From Thalassospira sp. HJ (GTDB lineage Bacteria > Pseudomonadota > Alphaproteobacteria > Rhodospirillales > Thalassospiraceae): 64,000 bases of DNA. The position numbers and the translations under genes are program-made. The notes under the pieces are model-generated. The model worked only from the letters and a program-made list of their open reading frames with translations, was not told the origin of the DNA and ran no database searches. Positions 39,483 to 48,532 of the stretch are shown in pieces (position 1 is the first letter of the stretch; each line of letters begins with the position of its first letter). Location of the stretch: positions 248,001 to 312,000 of the forward strand of contig NZ_JYII01000006.1 of the NCBI RefSeq assembly GCF_000948415.1, written 5' to 3'.

Positions 39483-40769
39483 ATGACGGCGCTTGCCAGT
39501 ATCGAAAGCCAGGATATCGCAGCATTGATGCGCGATATGGGAATCAAGGCCCGCAAGGCGGCACTCGAACTCGCACAGGTCCCGGCCGAGCCAAAAGAAG
39601 CTGCCCTTAAGGCCGCAGCGGCAAAGCTGCGTGAAAATTCCGATGTTATCCTTGCCGCCAACGCAAAGGACATGGAAGCGGGCCGCGCCAAGGGACTGAC
39701 CGCAGCACTTCTGGACCGTCTGGCTCTCGATGCAGATCGCGTCGAAGGCATTGCCAAGGGTGTCGAAGCGGTTGCCGAACTGCCTGATCCCGTCGGGCGT
39801 GAACTTGCGCGCTGGAGCCCGGAACATAACGGCCTTGATATCGCACGCGTGTCCGTGCCGCTTGGCGTGATTGGCATCATCTATGAAAGCCGCCCGAACG
39901 TCACCGCCGATGCCGGTGCCATGTGCATCAAATCGGGCAATGCTGCCATTCTGCGCGGTGGTTCGGAAAGCTTCCATTCATCGCGTGCGATCTTTGATTG
40001 CATGGTGGCAGGCATCACCGAGGCGGGCCTGCCCGAAAATGCCATTCAGATGATCCCGGTGACCGACCGAGCGGCCGTGGGCGAGATGCTGAAACTGTCG
40101 GATTACATCGATGTCATCGTGCCGCGCGGGGGCAAGTCGCTGATTTCGCGCATCACCGATGAAAGCCGCATTCCGCTGTTCAAGCATCTTGAAGGCCTTT
40201 GCCACACCTATGTTCATGCCAGTGCAGATCCGCAAAAGGCCGTGGATATTGTGGTTAACGCCAAGATGCGCCGTGTCGGCATTTGTGGTGCGACCGAAAC
40301 CGTTCTGATCGACAGTTCGGTTGCCGGACGTCTTTTGCCGCGCATTGCCGAGGCACTGGTTGCCAAGGGCTGCGAGCTTCGCGGTGATGAGACCGCGCAG
40401 GCGATTGATGGGCGCATCAAACCGGCCACGGCTGATGACTGGATCACCGAATATCTCGACGCGATTGTCTCGATCAAGGTTGTGTCAGGTGTTGACGAGG
40501 CCGTTGATCACATCAACACGTTTGGCTCGCACCACACGGACGCGATTGTTGCCGAAAACGCCACGGCGACGGCCACCTTCCTGAACGGGGTGGATTCCGG
40601 GATCGTGATTGTGAATGCATCGACCCAGTTTGCCGATGGTGGTGAATTTGGCATGGGAGCCGAAATCGGCATTTCGACTGGCAAGCTGCATGCCCGCGGC
40701 CCGGTCGGAGTCGAGCAGCTGACGAGTTACAAATACATCGTTCGTGGAACTGGCCAAACCCGTCCATGA
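39483..40769 (+). CDS. proA: Gamma-glutamyl phosphate reductase ProA
   Basis: A 428-residue aldehyde-dehydrogenase-fold enzyme that reduces gamma-glutamyl phosphate to glutamate semialdehyde, the second step of proline synthesis. The catalytic Cys240 is in HLEGLCHTYVH. GVIGIIYESRPNVTADA and the C-terminal HTDAIVAEN / EIGISTGKLHARGPVG blocks are typical. ATG at 39483 with AGGA directly upstream fits the family length; the open frame upstream is excess. It overlaps nadD by 4 bp (ATGA). Confidence 0.97.
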   Translation: MTALASIESQDIAALMRDMGIKARKAALELAQVPAEPKEAALKAAAAKLRENSDVILAANAKDMEAGRAKGLTAALLDRLALDADRVEGIAKGVEAVAELPDPVGRELARWSPEHNGLDIARVSVPLGVIGIIYESRPNVTADAGAMCIKSGNAAILRGGSESFHSSRAIFDCMVAGITEAGLPENAIQMIPVTDRAAVGEMLKLSDYIDVIVPRGGKSLISRITDESRIPLFKHLEGLCHTYVHASADPQKAVDIVVNAKMRRVGICGATETVLIDSSVAGRLLPRIAEALVAKGCELRGDETAQAIDGRIKPATADDWITEYLDAIVSIKVVSGVDEAVDHINTFGSHHTDAIVAENATATATFLNGVDSGIVIVNASTQFADGGEFGMGAEIGISTGKLHARGPVGVEQLTSYKYIVRGTGQTRP

Positions 40770-41374
40770 TCTCAGCGGCACCCAGATCACATGCGGCCCC
40801 ACCCCGGGTCGGCCTGTTGGGCGGGTCGTTTAATCCCGCCCATGAAGGCCATCTGCATATCTCGCTCGAAGCTTTGAAACGCCTGCAGCTTGATACGGTC
40901 TGGTGGCTGGTGTCGCCGCAAAATCCGCTTAAGTCATCGACCGGCATGGCCGACCTTGCGGATCGGTTTGATTCAGCACTGATGATGGCAAAGCATCCCC
41001 GCATTGTTGTTTCTGCAATTGAAACCGAGCTTGGAACCCGCTATACGGCCGACACTCTTGCAGCCTTGCAACGCCGTTTTACCCGAACAAAGTTCGTTTG
41101 GCTGATGGGAGCTGACAACCTGGCCCAGTTCCATAAATGGAAATGGTGGGAAAGGTTGATTTTACGTGCTCCCATTGCGGTTCTTGACCGTGAAGGGTAT
41201 TCTAACAAGGCATTGTCCGGGACCGCCGCGCGCCGTATGGAACGCTGGCGCATTCCCATGGACAGGGCGGGTTTGCTGGCCGATCTCGATGTTCCGGCCT
41301 GGGTATACCTGCCAATCAAGCGCCATCCGGCTTCTTCGACCGCAATCCGCGCCGAAGGCAGATGGCAGGTGTAA
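40766..41374 (+). CDS. nadD: Nicotinate-nucleotide adenylyltransferase NadD
   Basis: A 202-residue nucleotidyltransferase that adenylates nicotinate mononucleotide in NAD synthesis. The signature GLLGGSFNPAHEGHLH lies at 16-31. Downstream are WWLVSPQNPLK, WLMGADNLAQFHKW and the C-terminal SSTAIR. It is coupled to proA by an ATGA overlap. The order proA-nadD-rsfS-rlmH is common in alphaproteobacteria. Confidence 0.96.
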   Translation: MISAAPRSHAAPPRVGLLGGSFNPAHEGHLHISLEALKRLQLDTVWWLVSPQNPLKSSTGMADLADRFDSALMMAKHPRIVVSAIETELGTRYTADTLAALQRRFTRTKFVWLMGADNLAQFHKWKWWERLILRAPIAVLDREGYSNKALSGTAARRMERWRIPMDRAGLLADLDVPAWVYLPIKRHPASSTAIRAEGRWQV

Positions 41375-41428
41375 GCATCGCGGCGATGTGTTTGTCGGGC
41401 AATTCCGACCATCGCGCGGAACATTAAG

Positions 41429-41818
41429 GTGGCGACCATAGGTACCGCAAAACAGTCTCTTAATCCGGGCGAAATGCTTTCGCTTATCAAGAGTACGCTT
41501 GAAGATGACAAGGCCGAAGACCTTGTTACCATCGATCTGACCGACAAAACCTCCCTTGCTGATCACATGGTTATCGCAACCGGCTCGTCCTCGCGCCGCG
41601 TCGCAGCCATGGCCGAGCACATTGTCGAAGCCATCAAGGATGCAGGCCAGGGCCGTGCATCAGCCGAAGGCACCGAACAGGGTGACTGGGTTCTGGTGGA
41701 TACGGGCGACGTTATCGTTCATCTGTTCCGTCCGGAAGTTCGTGCGTTCTACAACATCGAAGAGATGTGGGGCGTTGAAAACCCGGCCCTGAAACAGCAG
41801 GCAGCGCGGCTGTACTAA
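41429..41818 (+). CDS. rsfS: Ribosome silencing factor RsfS
   Basis: A 129-residue RsfS/Iojap protein that binds ribosomal protein uL14 and blocks subunit joining in starvation. Typical blocks: DLVTIDLTDKTSLADHMVIATGSSSRRV, then GDWVLVDTGDVIVHLFRPEVRAFYNIEEMW. The GTG at 41429 gives about 15 residues more than the shortest homologues; Met16 at 41474 is an alternative. It lies between nadD and rlmH. Confidence 0.95.
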   Translation: MATIGTAKQSLNPGEMLSLIKSTLEDDKAEDLVTIDLTDKTSLADHMVIATGSSSRRVAAMAEHIVEAIKDAGQGRASAEGTEQGDWVLVDTGDVIVHLFRPEVRAFYNIEEMWGVENPALKQQAARLY

Positions 41819-41897
41819 CAGCCCGCGCTGTTTGGCGCCTGCCGGGGACGGCGTTGGCGTCAAACAGATAACTTGCGTAACGGTCTGGATCGAAGAC

Positions 41898-42356
41898 ATG
41901 CAAATCACCCTTGCTGCGGTGGGACGGATGAAAGCCGGCCCTGAAAAAGATCTTTTTGACCATTACGCTGCCCGACTGCGCTGGCCCTTTGTGCTCCGCG
42001 AAGTCGAAGAAAAGAAAAAGCTTCCCCCCAATCAGCTCAAAGACCGCGAAGCAGAACTCCTGCTTGGCGTCATTCCGGAAAATGCCTTTCTGATCGCGCT
42101 TGATGAGCGCGGCAAGGAATATGGCTCTATCGAGTTTTCGCAAAAGCTTGAAGGCTGGATGGATCAATATGCCGGCAATATCGCCTTTGCCATTGGCGGA
42201 GCGGACGGACATGGCGCGGCCCTGAAATCACGGGCCAATACGCTTTGGTCCCTGGGCAAGGCCACCTGGCCACATATGCTGGTGCGTGCACTGATCGCCG
42301 AACAACTGTTTCGCGCCCACGCCATCCAGACCAACCATCCCTATCACCGCGAATAA
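41898..42356 (+). CDS. rlmH: 23S rRNA pseudouridine1915 N3-methyltransferase RlmH
   Basis: A 152-residue SPOUT-fold methyltransferase acting on pseudouridine 1915 of 23S rRNA on assembled 70S ribosomes. Diagnostic blocks are FLIALDERGKEYGSIEF, the knot region IAFAIGGADGHG and the C-terminus LFRAHAIQTNHPYHRE. ATG at 41898 gives the family's start (MQITLAAVGRMK). It is the last housekeeping gene before the accessory block. Confidence 0.97.
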   Translation: MQITLAAVGRMKAGPEKDLFDHYAARLRWPFVLREVEEKKKLPPNQLKDREAELLLGVIPENAFLIALDERGKEYGSIEFSQKLEGWMDQYAGNIAFAIGGADGHGAALKSRANTLWSLGKATWPHMLVRALIAEQLFRAHAIQTNHPYHRE

Positions 42357-42468
42357 TACTGCGCCGCAGCATAAAGGTGGGGTCACCCCCTACCTCAGGT
42401 CGAATATGACCTATACCCTTGCTCAAGCTCTGCGCGAAAAAACAACGATCCTTTCCCCATTTTAGCGC

Positions 42469-42505
42469 ATGCTGCCTTGCAACATGCTCATTGCCCCGAT
42501 AACAT
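42469..42505 (+). promoter_or_regulatory. Promoter and dyad of first MCP-SBP gene
   Basis: ATGCTGC-CTT-GCAACAT (42469-42485) is a dyad with one mismatch. It contains TTGCAA (42477-42482), a possible -35, followed by a 17-nt spacer and TAACAT (42500-42505). The same dyad and spacing recur before the paralogue. A shared AAGGCTTTGAA ribosome-binding stretch precedes the ATG. Confidence 0.6.
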
Positions 42506-42571
42506 TCCTTACAAGAAAAAAATATTCCCAAAATCAAAAAAAGACTCTTGGGCAATGGTAAGGCTTTGAAT

Positions 42572-44335
42572 ATGGAACAAACCGTTTTGGCTGCGCAGGA
42601 CAGCGAAACTGCGCGCAACGTCGCCCAAACAAACGCCAGCATCGAAGAATTGATGCGCGGTATCTCCACCGCACTGGATTACATTCAGCATCTTCTGGAA
42701 TTTGCCAACACAGCGGGCGAAACCCAGGACAGCCTGATGCGCGAGATCGATGTGCGCTCCAACAATCTGCGCGCCGGTCTTGATGAAACCGGCCGCGAGA
42801 TTGAGAACAGCACATCCGTTGCCCATGACGTACAAGAATCCACCCGGGCCACCGTCGCGGAAAAAACCGAAGCCATCCGGACCGACCTTGAACGCATCAG
42901 TGCGGAGCTTGAAACCAAGGCCGAAGGTGCAAACAAGGTCCTGAGCGCCATTGAAGATATCGGCAAGGGCATCAAGCTTTTGGCCCTGAATGCCGCGATC
43001 GAGGCTGCGCGCGCTGGTGATCACGGGCGCGGCTTTGCGGTTGTTGCGAAGGAAGTCGGCAACCTTGCCCAAAGCACCATGCAACGCACCCACGAGGCCG
43101 TCGACCTGATTGATCTATCGGACGTGACCAAGGCCCTTCGCGAAAGCATGGCCAATATCGGCAGTGACCTTGATAGCCTCGGCAACGAAATCGAAGGGTC
43201 GCTGACCACCCTTCAGGAACGCTTTGCCAATATGTCCGAGCGCCTGTCTGATATCTCCGAACATAATCAGGTAGTGTTTGAATTACTGGCGGGCAGTAAG
43301 GATGCCTCGGCCCGAACGCGTGGCAAGGTCACGTGGGCGCATAACGACACCAAGGCACTGGGCGCAAGCCTTGGTGATGCCAACACGGCACAGACCAACC
43401 TGACGCAGTTCCTGAAATCCCATCATCTGCATGATGATCCGACCTATGACCGTCTGGCTGACATCAAGGCACGCGGCAAAATCCGCATTGCCATTGAACC
43501 GGCCTTTGTCGGCCTATCATTCCGCCTGAGGCCCAATGATCCGCTGCGCGGACTTGATGCCGATTACGCGCGCGCACTCGCCAAATGGTTGGGTGTTGAA
43601 TGCGAATTTGTCGAACATCCGTGGGATTTGCTGACAGAGCTTTTGTTCGTTGGCGCAAAACCCGGTGCGCCAACCGCCGATGTGGTCTGGAGCGCCCTGC
43701 CACCCAGCGACTTCTACAAAGGTGTCGCCTATTCCGACACATACACCTATCTCAACTTCGCGCTGTGTCGCCGTGCCGGCAATACCGAGATCAACCGTCT
43801 TTCGGACCTGAATGGCAAGGTTTTGGGCATCATTAATGACCCGGTGGCGTTTCAGGTTCTTGAAGAACAGGGACTGCGTTGGGCGGATAATGAAAACAAG
43901 CCGGGCGGTATCGCCAAGCTTTCCAACCTGATTGCCTATAGCGATCAGACCCGACTGCATGATGCCCTGGCCGACGGGGCAGTTGATGCCTTTGCGGTTG
44001 ATCAGCCGATCTTCCACTGGGCGGCGAACAACCCCGAAAGCCCCTGGCATGGCCGGATCGAAGTCCTGCCGGGTAATATCCTGCCCCTACCGTACTACTA
44101 TACCGCCGCCGTGGCTGCCGAACCGGCATCGTGGAAATTGCTTTGTGCGATCAACGAGTTCATTGCCGAGTTCGGCAACAGCACCGAACGCGCAGAGATC
44201 GAGAAGCTTTGGCAGGGTCAGGCATTACAACATCACCTGACCTACAAGGACGAGGCCGGCAACCTGATCGGTGCGGATGAACTCGCAACCCTCTATCACG
44301 CCCATTGCCGTAAGTTCGGCATTGCCGACGCTTAA
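42572..44335 (+). CDS. Soluble MCP-signalling-domain / substrate-binding-domain fusion protein, copy 1
   Basis: A 587-residue protein with no signal peptide and no hydrophobic segment long enough to span a membrane. Residues about 20-240 form an antiparallel coiled coil with a methyl-accepting-chemoreceptor hairpin tip ([17 protein letters not shown], then [17 protein letters not shown]; about 135-169). After a linker, a SBP_bac_3 fold spans about 293-545 ([57 protein letters not shown]). The domain order is reversed compared with ordinary chemoreceptors, and the binding domain must face the cytoplasm. The tip lacks the usual QTN before LLALN (GIK instead). Start ATG-GAA matches the paralogue. 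Function is unknown; a cytoplasmic ligand sensor is the simplest reading. Confidence 0.85.
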   Translation: MEQTVLAAQDSETARNVAQTNASIEELMRGISTALDYIQHLLEFANTAGETQDSLMREIDVRSNNLRAGLDETGREIENSTSVAHDVQESTRATVAEKTEAIRTDLERISAELETKAEGANKVLSAIEDIGKGIKLLALNAAIEAARAGDHGRGFAVVAKEVGNLAQSTMQRTHEAVDLIDLSDVTKALRESMANIGSDLDSLGNEIEGSLTTLQERFANMSERLSDISEHNQVVFELLAGSKDASARTRGKVTWAHNDTKALGASLGDANTAQTNLTQFLKSHHLHDDPTYDRLADIKARGKIRIAIEPAFVGLSFRLRPNDPLRGLDADYARALAKWLGVECEFVEHPWDLLTELLFVGAKPGAPTADVVWSALPPSDFYKGVAYSDTYTYLNFALCRRAGNTEINRLSDLNGKVLGIINDPVAFQVLEEQGLRWADNENKPGGIAKLSNLIAYSDQTRLHDALADGAVDAFAVDQPIFHWAANNPESPWHGRIEVLPGNILPLPYYYTAAVAAEPASWKLLCAINEFIAEFGNSTERAEIEKLWQGQALQHHLTYKDEAGNLIGADELATLYHAHCRKFGIADA

Positions 44336-44352
44336 TATTCGCAACGCAACAT

Positions 44353-44393
44353 CAAATGCCGTCAGGCCAGGACGGATTGTCCAACGGCATTTG
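44353..44393 (+). other. Stem-loop between the MCP-SBP paralogues
   Basis: A 10-bp perfect stem CAAATGCCGT / ACGGCATTTG with a 21-nt loop that can itself fold (GGAC/GTCC). AAAA follows rather than a T-run, so it is a weak or Rho-assisted terminator at best. Confidence 0.55.
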
Positions 44394-44445
44394 AAAAGCA
44401 TTGCAACTTCAAGGCGTCACAGGACCTGTCATCAACTTTCACAAG

Positions 44446-44482
44446 ATGTTGCCTTGCAACATTTTCCACCGGGCGATAGAGT
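44446..44482 (+). promoter_or_regulatory. Promoter and dyad of second MCP-SBP gene
   Basis: A perfect dyad ATGTTGC-CTT-GCAACAT (44446-44462) contains TTGCAA (44454-44459), followed by a 17-nt spacer and TAGAGT (44477-44482). TCCTTATAAGAAA follows, like TCCTTACAAGAAA in copy 1. The paralogues thus kept their control region. Confidence 0.6.
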
Positions 44483-44539
44483 TTCCTTATAAGAAATAAA
44501 AATTCACACAATTCAGTGGCAGTGGTGAGGCTTTGAAAA

Positions 44540-46348
44540 ATGGAAGAAACCATCATGGCTCCGCGTGCGGACTTGGTCGATCAGGACGCGCCGCAACAAT
44601 CATCTGACATCCCCGAAGCGAAGTCAGATGCGCCCACCCCAAAGCCCGATGAACTTGACGCGCTGATGCGCGGTATTTCCACTGCCCTTGATTACATCGA
44701 AAACCTGCTGGAATTCGCCAATACGGCGGGCGAAACGCAAGACAGCCTGATGCGCGAGATCGATGTGCGCTCCAACAATCTGCGCACCGGTCTTGAACAA
44801 ACGCGTCGCGAAATCGAAGAAAGCACCCATACCGCCAACGACGTACAGGAAAGCACGCGCGCAACCGTATCGTCGAAAACTGATGCCATCCGTGGAGATC
44901 TTGAAAAAATCAGTCAGGATCTGGAAACCAAGGCCGAAGGGGCGGCAAAGGTTCTGAGTGCCATTGAAGATATCGGCAAGGGCATCAAGCTTTTGGCGCT
45001 TAACGCCACGATCGAGGCGGCGCGCGCAGGTGATCATGGCCGTGGTTTTGCCGTGGTTGCCAAGGAAGTCGGCAATCTGGCGCAAAGCACCATGCAGCGC
45101 ACCAATGAGGCCGTCGATCTAATCGATCTTTCCGATGTCACCAAATCCTTGCGCGAAAGCATGGGCAATATCGGCAATGACCTTGATAGCCTGGGCGGTG
45201 AAATCGAGGAGGCACTTGGTGGGCTGAAAGATCGCTTTGCCCAGATGTCCGGCCGCCTTGAACATATCAGCGGCCACAACCAGGTCGTGTTTGAACTGCT
45301 TGATGCCAGCAAGGACTCATCAGCCCGCACGCGCAGCAAGGTCAGCTGGGCCTCTGGCGAAATCGGCAAGCTGTCTGATTGCACCACCGATCCTGCAAAT
45401 GTATCGAGCAAACTTTCACGGTTTTTGGCCGCCAACTATATCCCGGAAGACCCGGCCTATGACCGGCTGGCCGACATCAAGGCGCGCGGCAAGATCCGAA
45501 TTGCGATTGATCCGGCACTGGTCGGCGCCTCCTTCCGCCCGCAAAAGGGCGGTCCGCTGCATGGCATTGATATCGACTATGCCGAGGCCTTTGCAAAATC
45601 CATCGGTGTGCAATGCGAGTTCATTGAACATCCGTGGGATCTTCTGACCGAACTTCTGTTTGTCGGCAAAAAGGCCGGACAGCCGCCCGCCGATGTTGTC
45701 TGGTGCGCCTTGCCGCCCAGCGATTTCTATAAGGGTGTCGCGTTCTCGGATACCTACACCTATCTGAATTTCTCGCTGATCCGCCGCCCGGACAACACAT
45801 CGATCAACACGATTGCCGATCTTGAGGGCAAGGTTCTGGGTACGGTCAACGACCCGGCCGCCCTTGCCGTGCTTGAGGATGTCGGGCTTCGCTGGGCCGA
45901 TAATGAAAATAAGCCCGGCGGCATTGCCAAGCTTTCAAACATGATTGCCTATGGTGATATTTCACGCGTGCATGATGCCGTTGCCGACGGAGCGATTGAT
46001 GCCTTTGCCGGGGACCATCCGGTGTTTTACTGGGCGTCGAAAAACCCGCAAAGCCCATGGCATGGAAGGCTTGAGGTTCTGCCCAAGCCGATCCTGCCGC
46101 ACCCGTTCTTCTATGTCGCGGCGGTCGCAGCCGATCCGGCATCCTATCCGTTGCTTTGTGCGATCGATGACTTCATTGCCGATTTCCGCAAGACGTCTAA
46201 ACGCGCCGAGATCGAGAAGCTTTGGCAGGGTCAGTCGATTGAACATCACCTGACCTACAAGGACGAGGGAGGCAATCTGATCGGGGCAGATGAACTTGCC
46301 AGCAGCTACCACGCCCATTGCCGCAAATACGGCCTGAAATCCGATTGA
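44540..46348 (+). CDS. Soluble MCP-signalling-domain / substrate-binding-domain fusion protein, copy 2
   Basis: A 602-residue tandem paralogue of the preceding gene with the same layout: a divergent Pro/Asp/Gln-rich N-terminus (about 1-40), a coiled-coil signalling domain with tip [17 protein letters not shown], a linker, and a SBP_bac_3 fold (about 310-560; [45 protein letters not shown]). No signal peptide or membrane helix. The signalling part and tip are almost identical to copy 1; the linker after HNQVVFELL and the binding domain differ more, so the two may sense different ligands with one output. The canonical amino-acid-binding Arg of the T-x-x-R motif is not present ([10 protein letters not shown]). 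Confidence 0.85.
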   Translation: MEETIMAPRADLVDQDAPQQSSDIPEAKSDAPTPKPDELDALMRGISTALDYIENLLEFANTAGETQDSLMREIDVRSNNLRTGLEQTRREIEESTHTANDVQESTRATVSSKTDAIRGDLEKISQDLETKAEGAAKVLSAIEDIGKGIKLLALNATIEAARAGDHGRGFAVVAKEVGNLAQSTMQRTNEAVDLIDLSDVTKSLRESMGNIGNDLDSLGGEIEEALGGLKDRFAQMSGRLEHISGHNQVVFELLDASKDSSARTRSKVSWASGEIGKLSDCTTDPANVSSKLSRFLAANYIPEDPAYDRLADIKARGKIRIAIDPALVGASFRPQKGGPLHGIDIDYAEAFAKSIGVQCEFIEHPWDLLTELLFVGKKAGQPPADVVWCALPPSDFYKGVAFSDTYTYLNFSLIRRPDNTSINTIADLEGKVLGTVNDPAALAVLEDVGLRWADNENKPGGIAKLSNMIAYGDISRVHDAVADGAIDAFAGDHPVFYWASKNPQSPWHGRLEVLPKPILPHPFFYVAAVAADPASYPLLCAIDDFIADFRKTSKRAEIEKLWQGQSIEHHLTYKDEGGNLIGADELASSYHAHCRKYGLKSD

Positions 46349-46401
46349 CCGATTGCTTAAAACGGCTGGCGCGATGAGGGTGCGGGCACTATCATCGCGT
46401 C

Positions 46402-47175
46402 ATGGCAACAAACAAGAAAACCCTTCGACAACAACGTATTCTTGGCGAGCTTGACCTCGAACCGTCGCTTCGAATCGCGGATCTGGCCGAACGTCTGAAT
46501 GTTTCGAATGAAACCATTCGACGCGACTTTGACGAACTGACGTCGCAAGGGCTGATCAACCGCACCTACGGTGGGGCTGTTCGCCGTCAGGCCAGCGAGC
46601 CGGGCCTAAATGAACGCCATCAGCTTCACATCACCGAGCGCGAAAGCATCGCCAAACAATCTGTTCCGGTTCTGGCCGGCGCACGCCACATCATGATCGG
46701 ATCAGGCGCAACCACCGTGCATGTCGCCAAACGGTTGGCGGTCACCATGACCGATCTCACCGTGATCACCCATTCCTTTGGTGTCGCCACGGTTCTTGCC
46801 ATCAACCCGACGATCCGCGTGATCATGGCGCCGGGCCTTTATCACGCCCAAGAAGGTGCAATGCACGGCGCACAGACTGTGCGGTTTTTGGAAAACTATC
46901 GTGTGGAATGGGCCATTCTGGGCGCCAGCGGCCTTGATGGTGACGGCGCCAGTGACGCCTTGATCGAGGCGGCTGATGTCTATTCCGTCATGATGGAACG
47001 TGCCACGCGCAGCATGATCGTTGCCGATCACACCAAATTCAATCAGGCCTTCCCGGCACGCTATTGCGACTGGACGTCGGTGGATGTGCTGGTCACGGAT
47101 GAAAGTCCGATGGGTGTTTTGGATGAAACCATCCGTGCAGGTGGCTGCACGATCAAGGCGGCCACACGCAGCTAG
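46402..47175 (+). CDS. DeoR-family transcriptional regulator
   Basis: A 257-residue DeoR regulator. The N-terminal helix-turn-helix (about 8-60) contains RIADLAERLNVSNETIRRDFDELTSQGLINRTYGGAVR. The C-terminal DeoRC sensor domain (about 75-235) contains IMIGSGATTVHVAKRL and ASGLDGDGASDALIEAADVY. Such regulators usually repress sugar or amine catabolic genes and respond to phosphorylated intermediates. It is convergent with the aminotransferase/kinase operon, which makes a phospho-intermediate if the kinase call is right, and is a candidate to bind the palindromes at 49582-49635. Confidence 0.93.
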   Translation: MATNKKTLRQQRILGELDLEPSLRIADLAERLNVSNETIRRDFDELTSQGLINRTYGGAVRRQASEPGLNERHQLHITERESIAKQSVPVLAGARHIMIGSGATTVHVAKRLAVTMTDLTVITHSFGVATVLAINPTIRVIMAPGLYHAQEGAMHGAQTVRFLENYRVEWAILGASGLDGDGASDALIEAADVYSVMMERATRSMIVADHTKFNQAFPARYCDWTSVDVLVTDESPMGVLDETIRAGGCTIKAATRS

Positions 47176-47197
47176 CCACTCCACCTAGTCCTGCTAT

Positions 47198-48532
47198 TTA
47201 GCGACAAGTACGAAGCGACTTCGCCAAAGCCTCGATAAAGAAATCAACTTCGGACGATTTCAGGCAAAGCGGCGGACGGATTTTCAATGTCTGGCCATAC
47301 TTCCCGGCCGCCCCGATCAGAACCCGGTTCTCGCGCATCGCATTGATCACGTCACCGACCAGTTGCCCGCTGGGTTTGGCCGGATCCCCATCGGGGGACA
47401 GATCAACACCGATGAACAATCCGGCACCACGCACATCCGTGATCCGGCCATCAATATCGGCCAGATGCAGCAAACCTTCGCGCAATGACTTGCCACAAAG
47501 TGCTGCATTGGCCTGCAACTCTTCATCGCGGATGACATTCAAAACAGCCAATCCCGTTGCCGAGGCCACCGGACTTGCTGCAAAGGTGTTGAAATAACCG
47601 ACATCATCACAAAATGCGCTGAGCAATTCCGGACGCACGGCAATGCCCGCCATCGGGAAACCATTGCCCATCGGCTTGCCCATGCTGACGATATCGGGTT
47701 CGACATCATGGCGGGCAAAACCCCAAAACGCATCACCGGTGCGTGCAAATCCCGGCTGCACTTCATCAGCGATAAACAGCCCGCCAGCACGATGGACAAC
47801 CGCAACCGCCAACCGCAAAAACCCGCGCGGATTGGAAAACACGCCGTCGCTTGAAAAAATGCTGTCCGCAATCAGGGCCGCGACCCCGTAACCGCGATCC
47901 TGCAACACAAGGGCGGCCTTGTTGACCTCATCGGCAAAACCGGCGGCAACATCATCGCCATAAATCAGCTTGCTCGGGGCCGGAACGGCAATGACGTGAT
48001 CGGCCAGATTGCCGCGTTTGAGTGCCGATGGTGAAATGTCGGTCACCGCACGCGTATTGCCGTGATAGGCGGACTCGGTCACGATAAAGCCGCTGGCACC
48101 CGTCGCCCTCTCAGCAATGCGCAGTGCAAGGTCATTGGCTTCACTGCCACTGCAGGTCAGGACGATATTTTCAAGATAATCCGGAAATGTCGCCTTAAGC
48201 CGATCAAGATATTCCTCGGTCGTCTGATGCAGATAGCGGCTGTTGATATTAAGCTTCGCGGCCTGTTCCGCCATGGCGGCGACCACGCGCGGATGGCAAT
48301 GCCCGACCGATGGCACATTGTTATAAAAATCGAGATAGCTCGTGCCATCGGCCGCCGTCATCCAGCAGCCAGAACCCGACACCATTTCAATCGGATCACG
48401 GTAAAACAGCACCGATGCCGCGCCAAAGTTCCGGGTTCGCCGTGACAGCAGATCATCGCCAATTGGGGGGCGGCCAAATGACGTTTTGCCGTCATAGGCA
48501 TTCATATCAAGGATGGGGCGCACAGGCTTCAT
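47198..48532 (-). CDS. Class III aminotransferase-fold enzyme, phospho-lyase-like
   Basis: A 444-residue PLP-dependent class III enzyme. Blocks: YLDFYNNVPSVGHCHPRVVAAM; SGSEANDLALRIAERATG; DEVQPGFARTGDAFWGF; and the PLP lysine Lys286 in SMGKPMGNGFPMA, followed by GYFNTFAASPVASATGLAVL. The last two blocks resemble the phospho-lyases acting on phosphoethanolamine or phosphohydroxylysine more than ordinary omega-transaminases. The ATG at 48532 overlaps the kinase stop (ATGA), so it is coupled to a small-molecule kinase that would make the phosphorylated substrate. Specificity is inference. Confidence 0.8.
   Translation of the reverse strand: MKPVRPILDMNAYDGKTSFGRPPIGDDLLSRRTRNFGAASVLFYRDPIEMVSGSGCWMTAADGTSYLDFYNNVPSVGHCHPRVVAAMAEQAAKLNINSRYLHQTTEEYLDRLKATFPDYLENIVLTCSGSEANDLALRIAERATGASGFIVTESAYHGNTRAVTDISPSALKRGNLADHVIAVPAPSKLIYGDDVAAGFADEVNKAALVLQDRGYGVAALIADSIFSSDGVFSNPRGFLRLAVAVVHRAGGLFIADEVQPGFARTGDAFWGFARHDVEPDIVSMGKPMGNGFPMAGIAVRPELLSAFCDDVGYFNTFAASPVASATGLAVLNVIRDEELQANAALCGKSLREGLLHLADIDGRITDVRGAGLFIGVDLSPDGDPAKPSGQLVGDVINAMRENRVLIGAAGKYGQTLKIRPPLCLKSSEVDFFIEALAKSLRTCR

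Noticed and set aside
42469-42505. Sigma-54 or flagellar sigma-28 promoter for the MCP-SBP genes
   Set aside because: CCGATAA resembles the sigma-28 -10, but no TAAA lies at the right distance. The TTGCA resembles a sigma-54 -12, but there is no GG at -24 in either copy. A sigma-70-like reading with an overlapping dyad fits both copies better.
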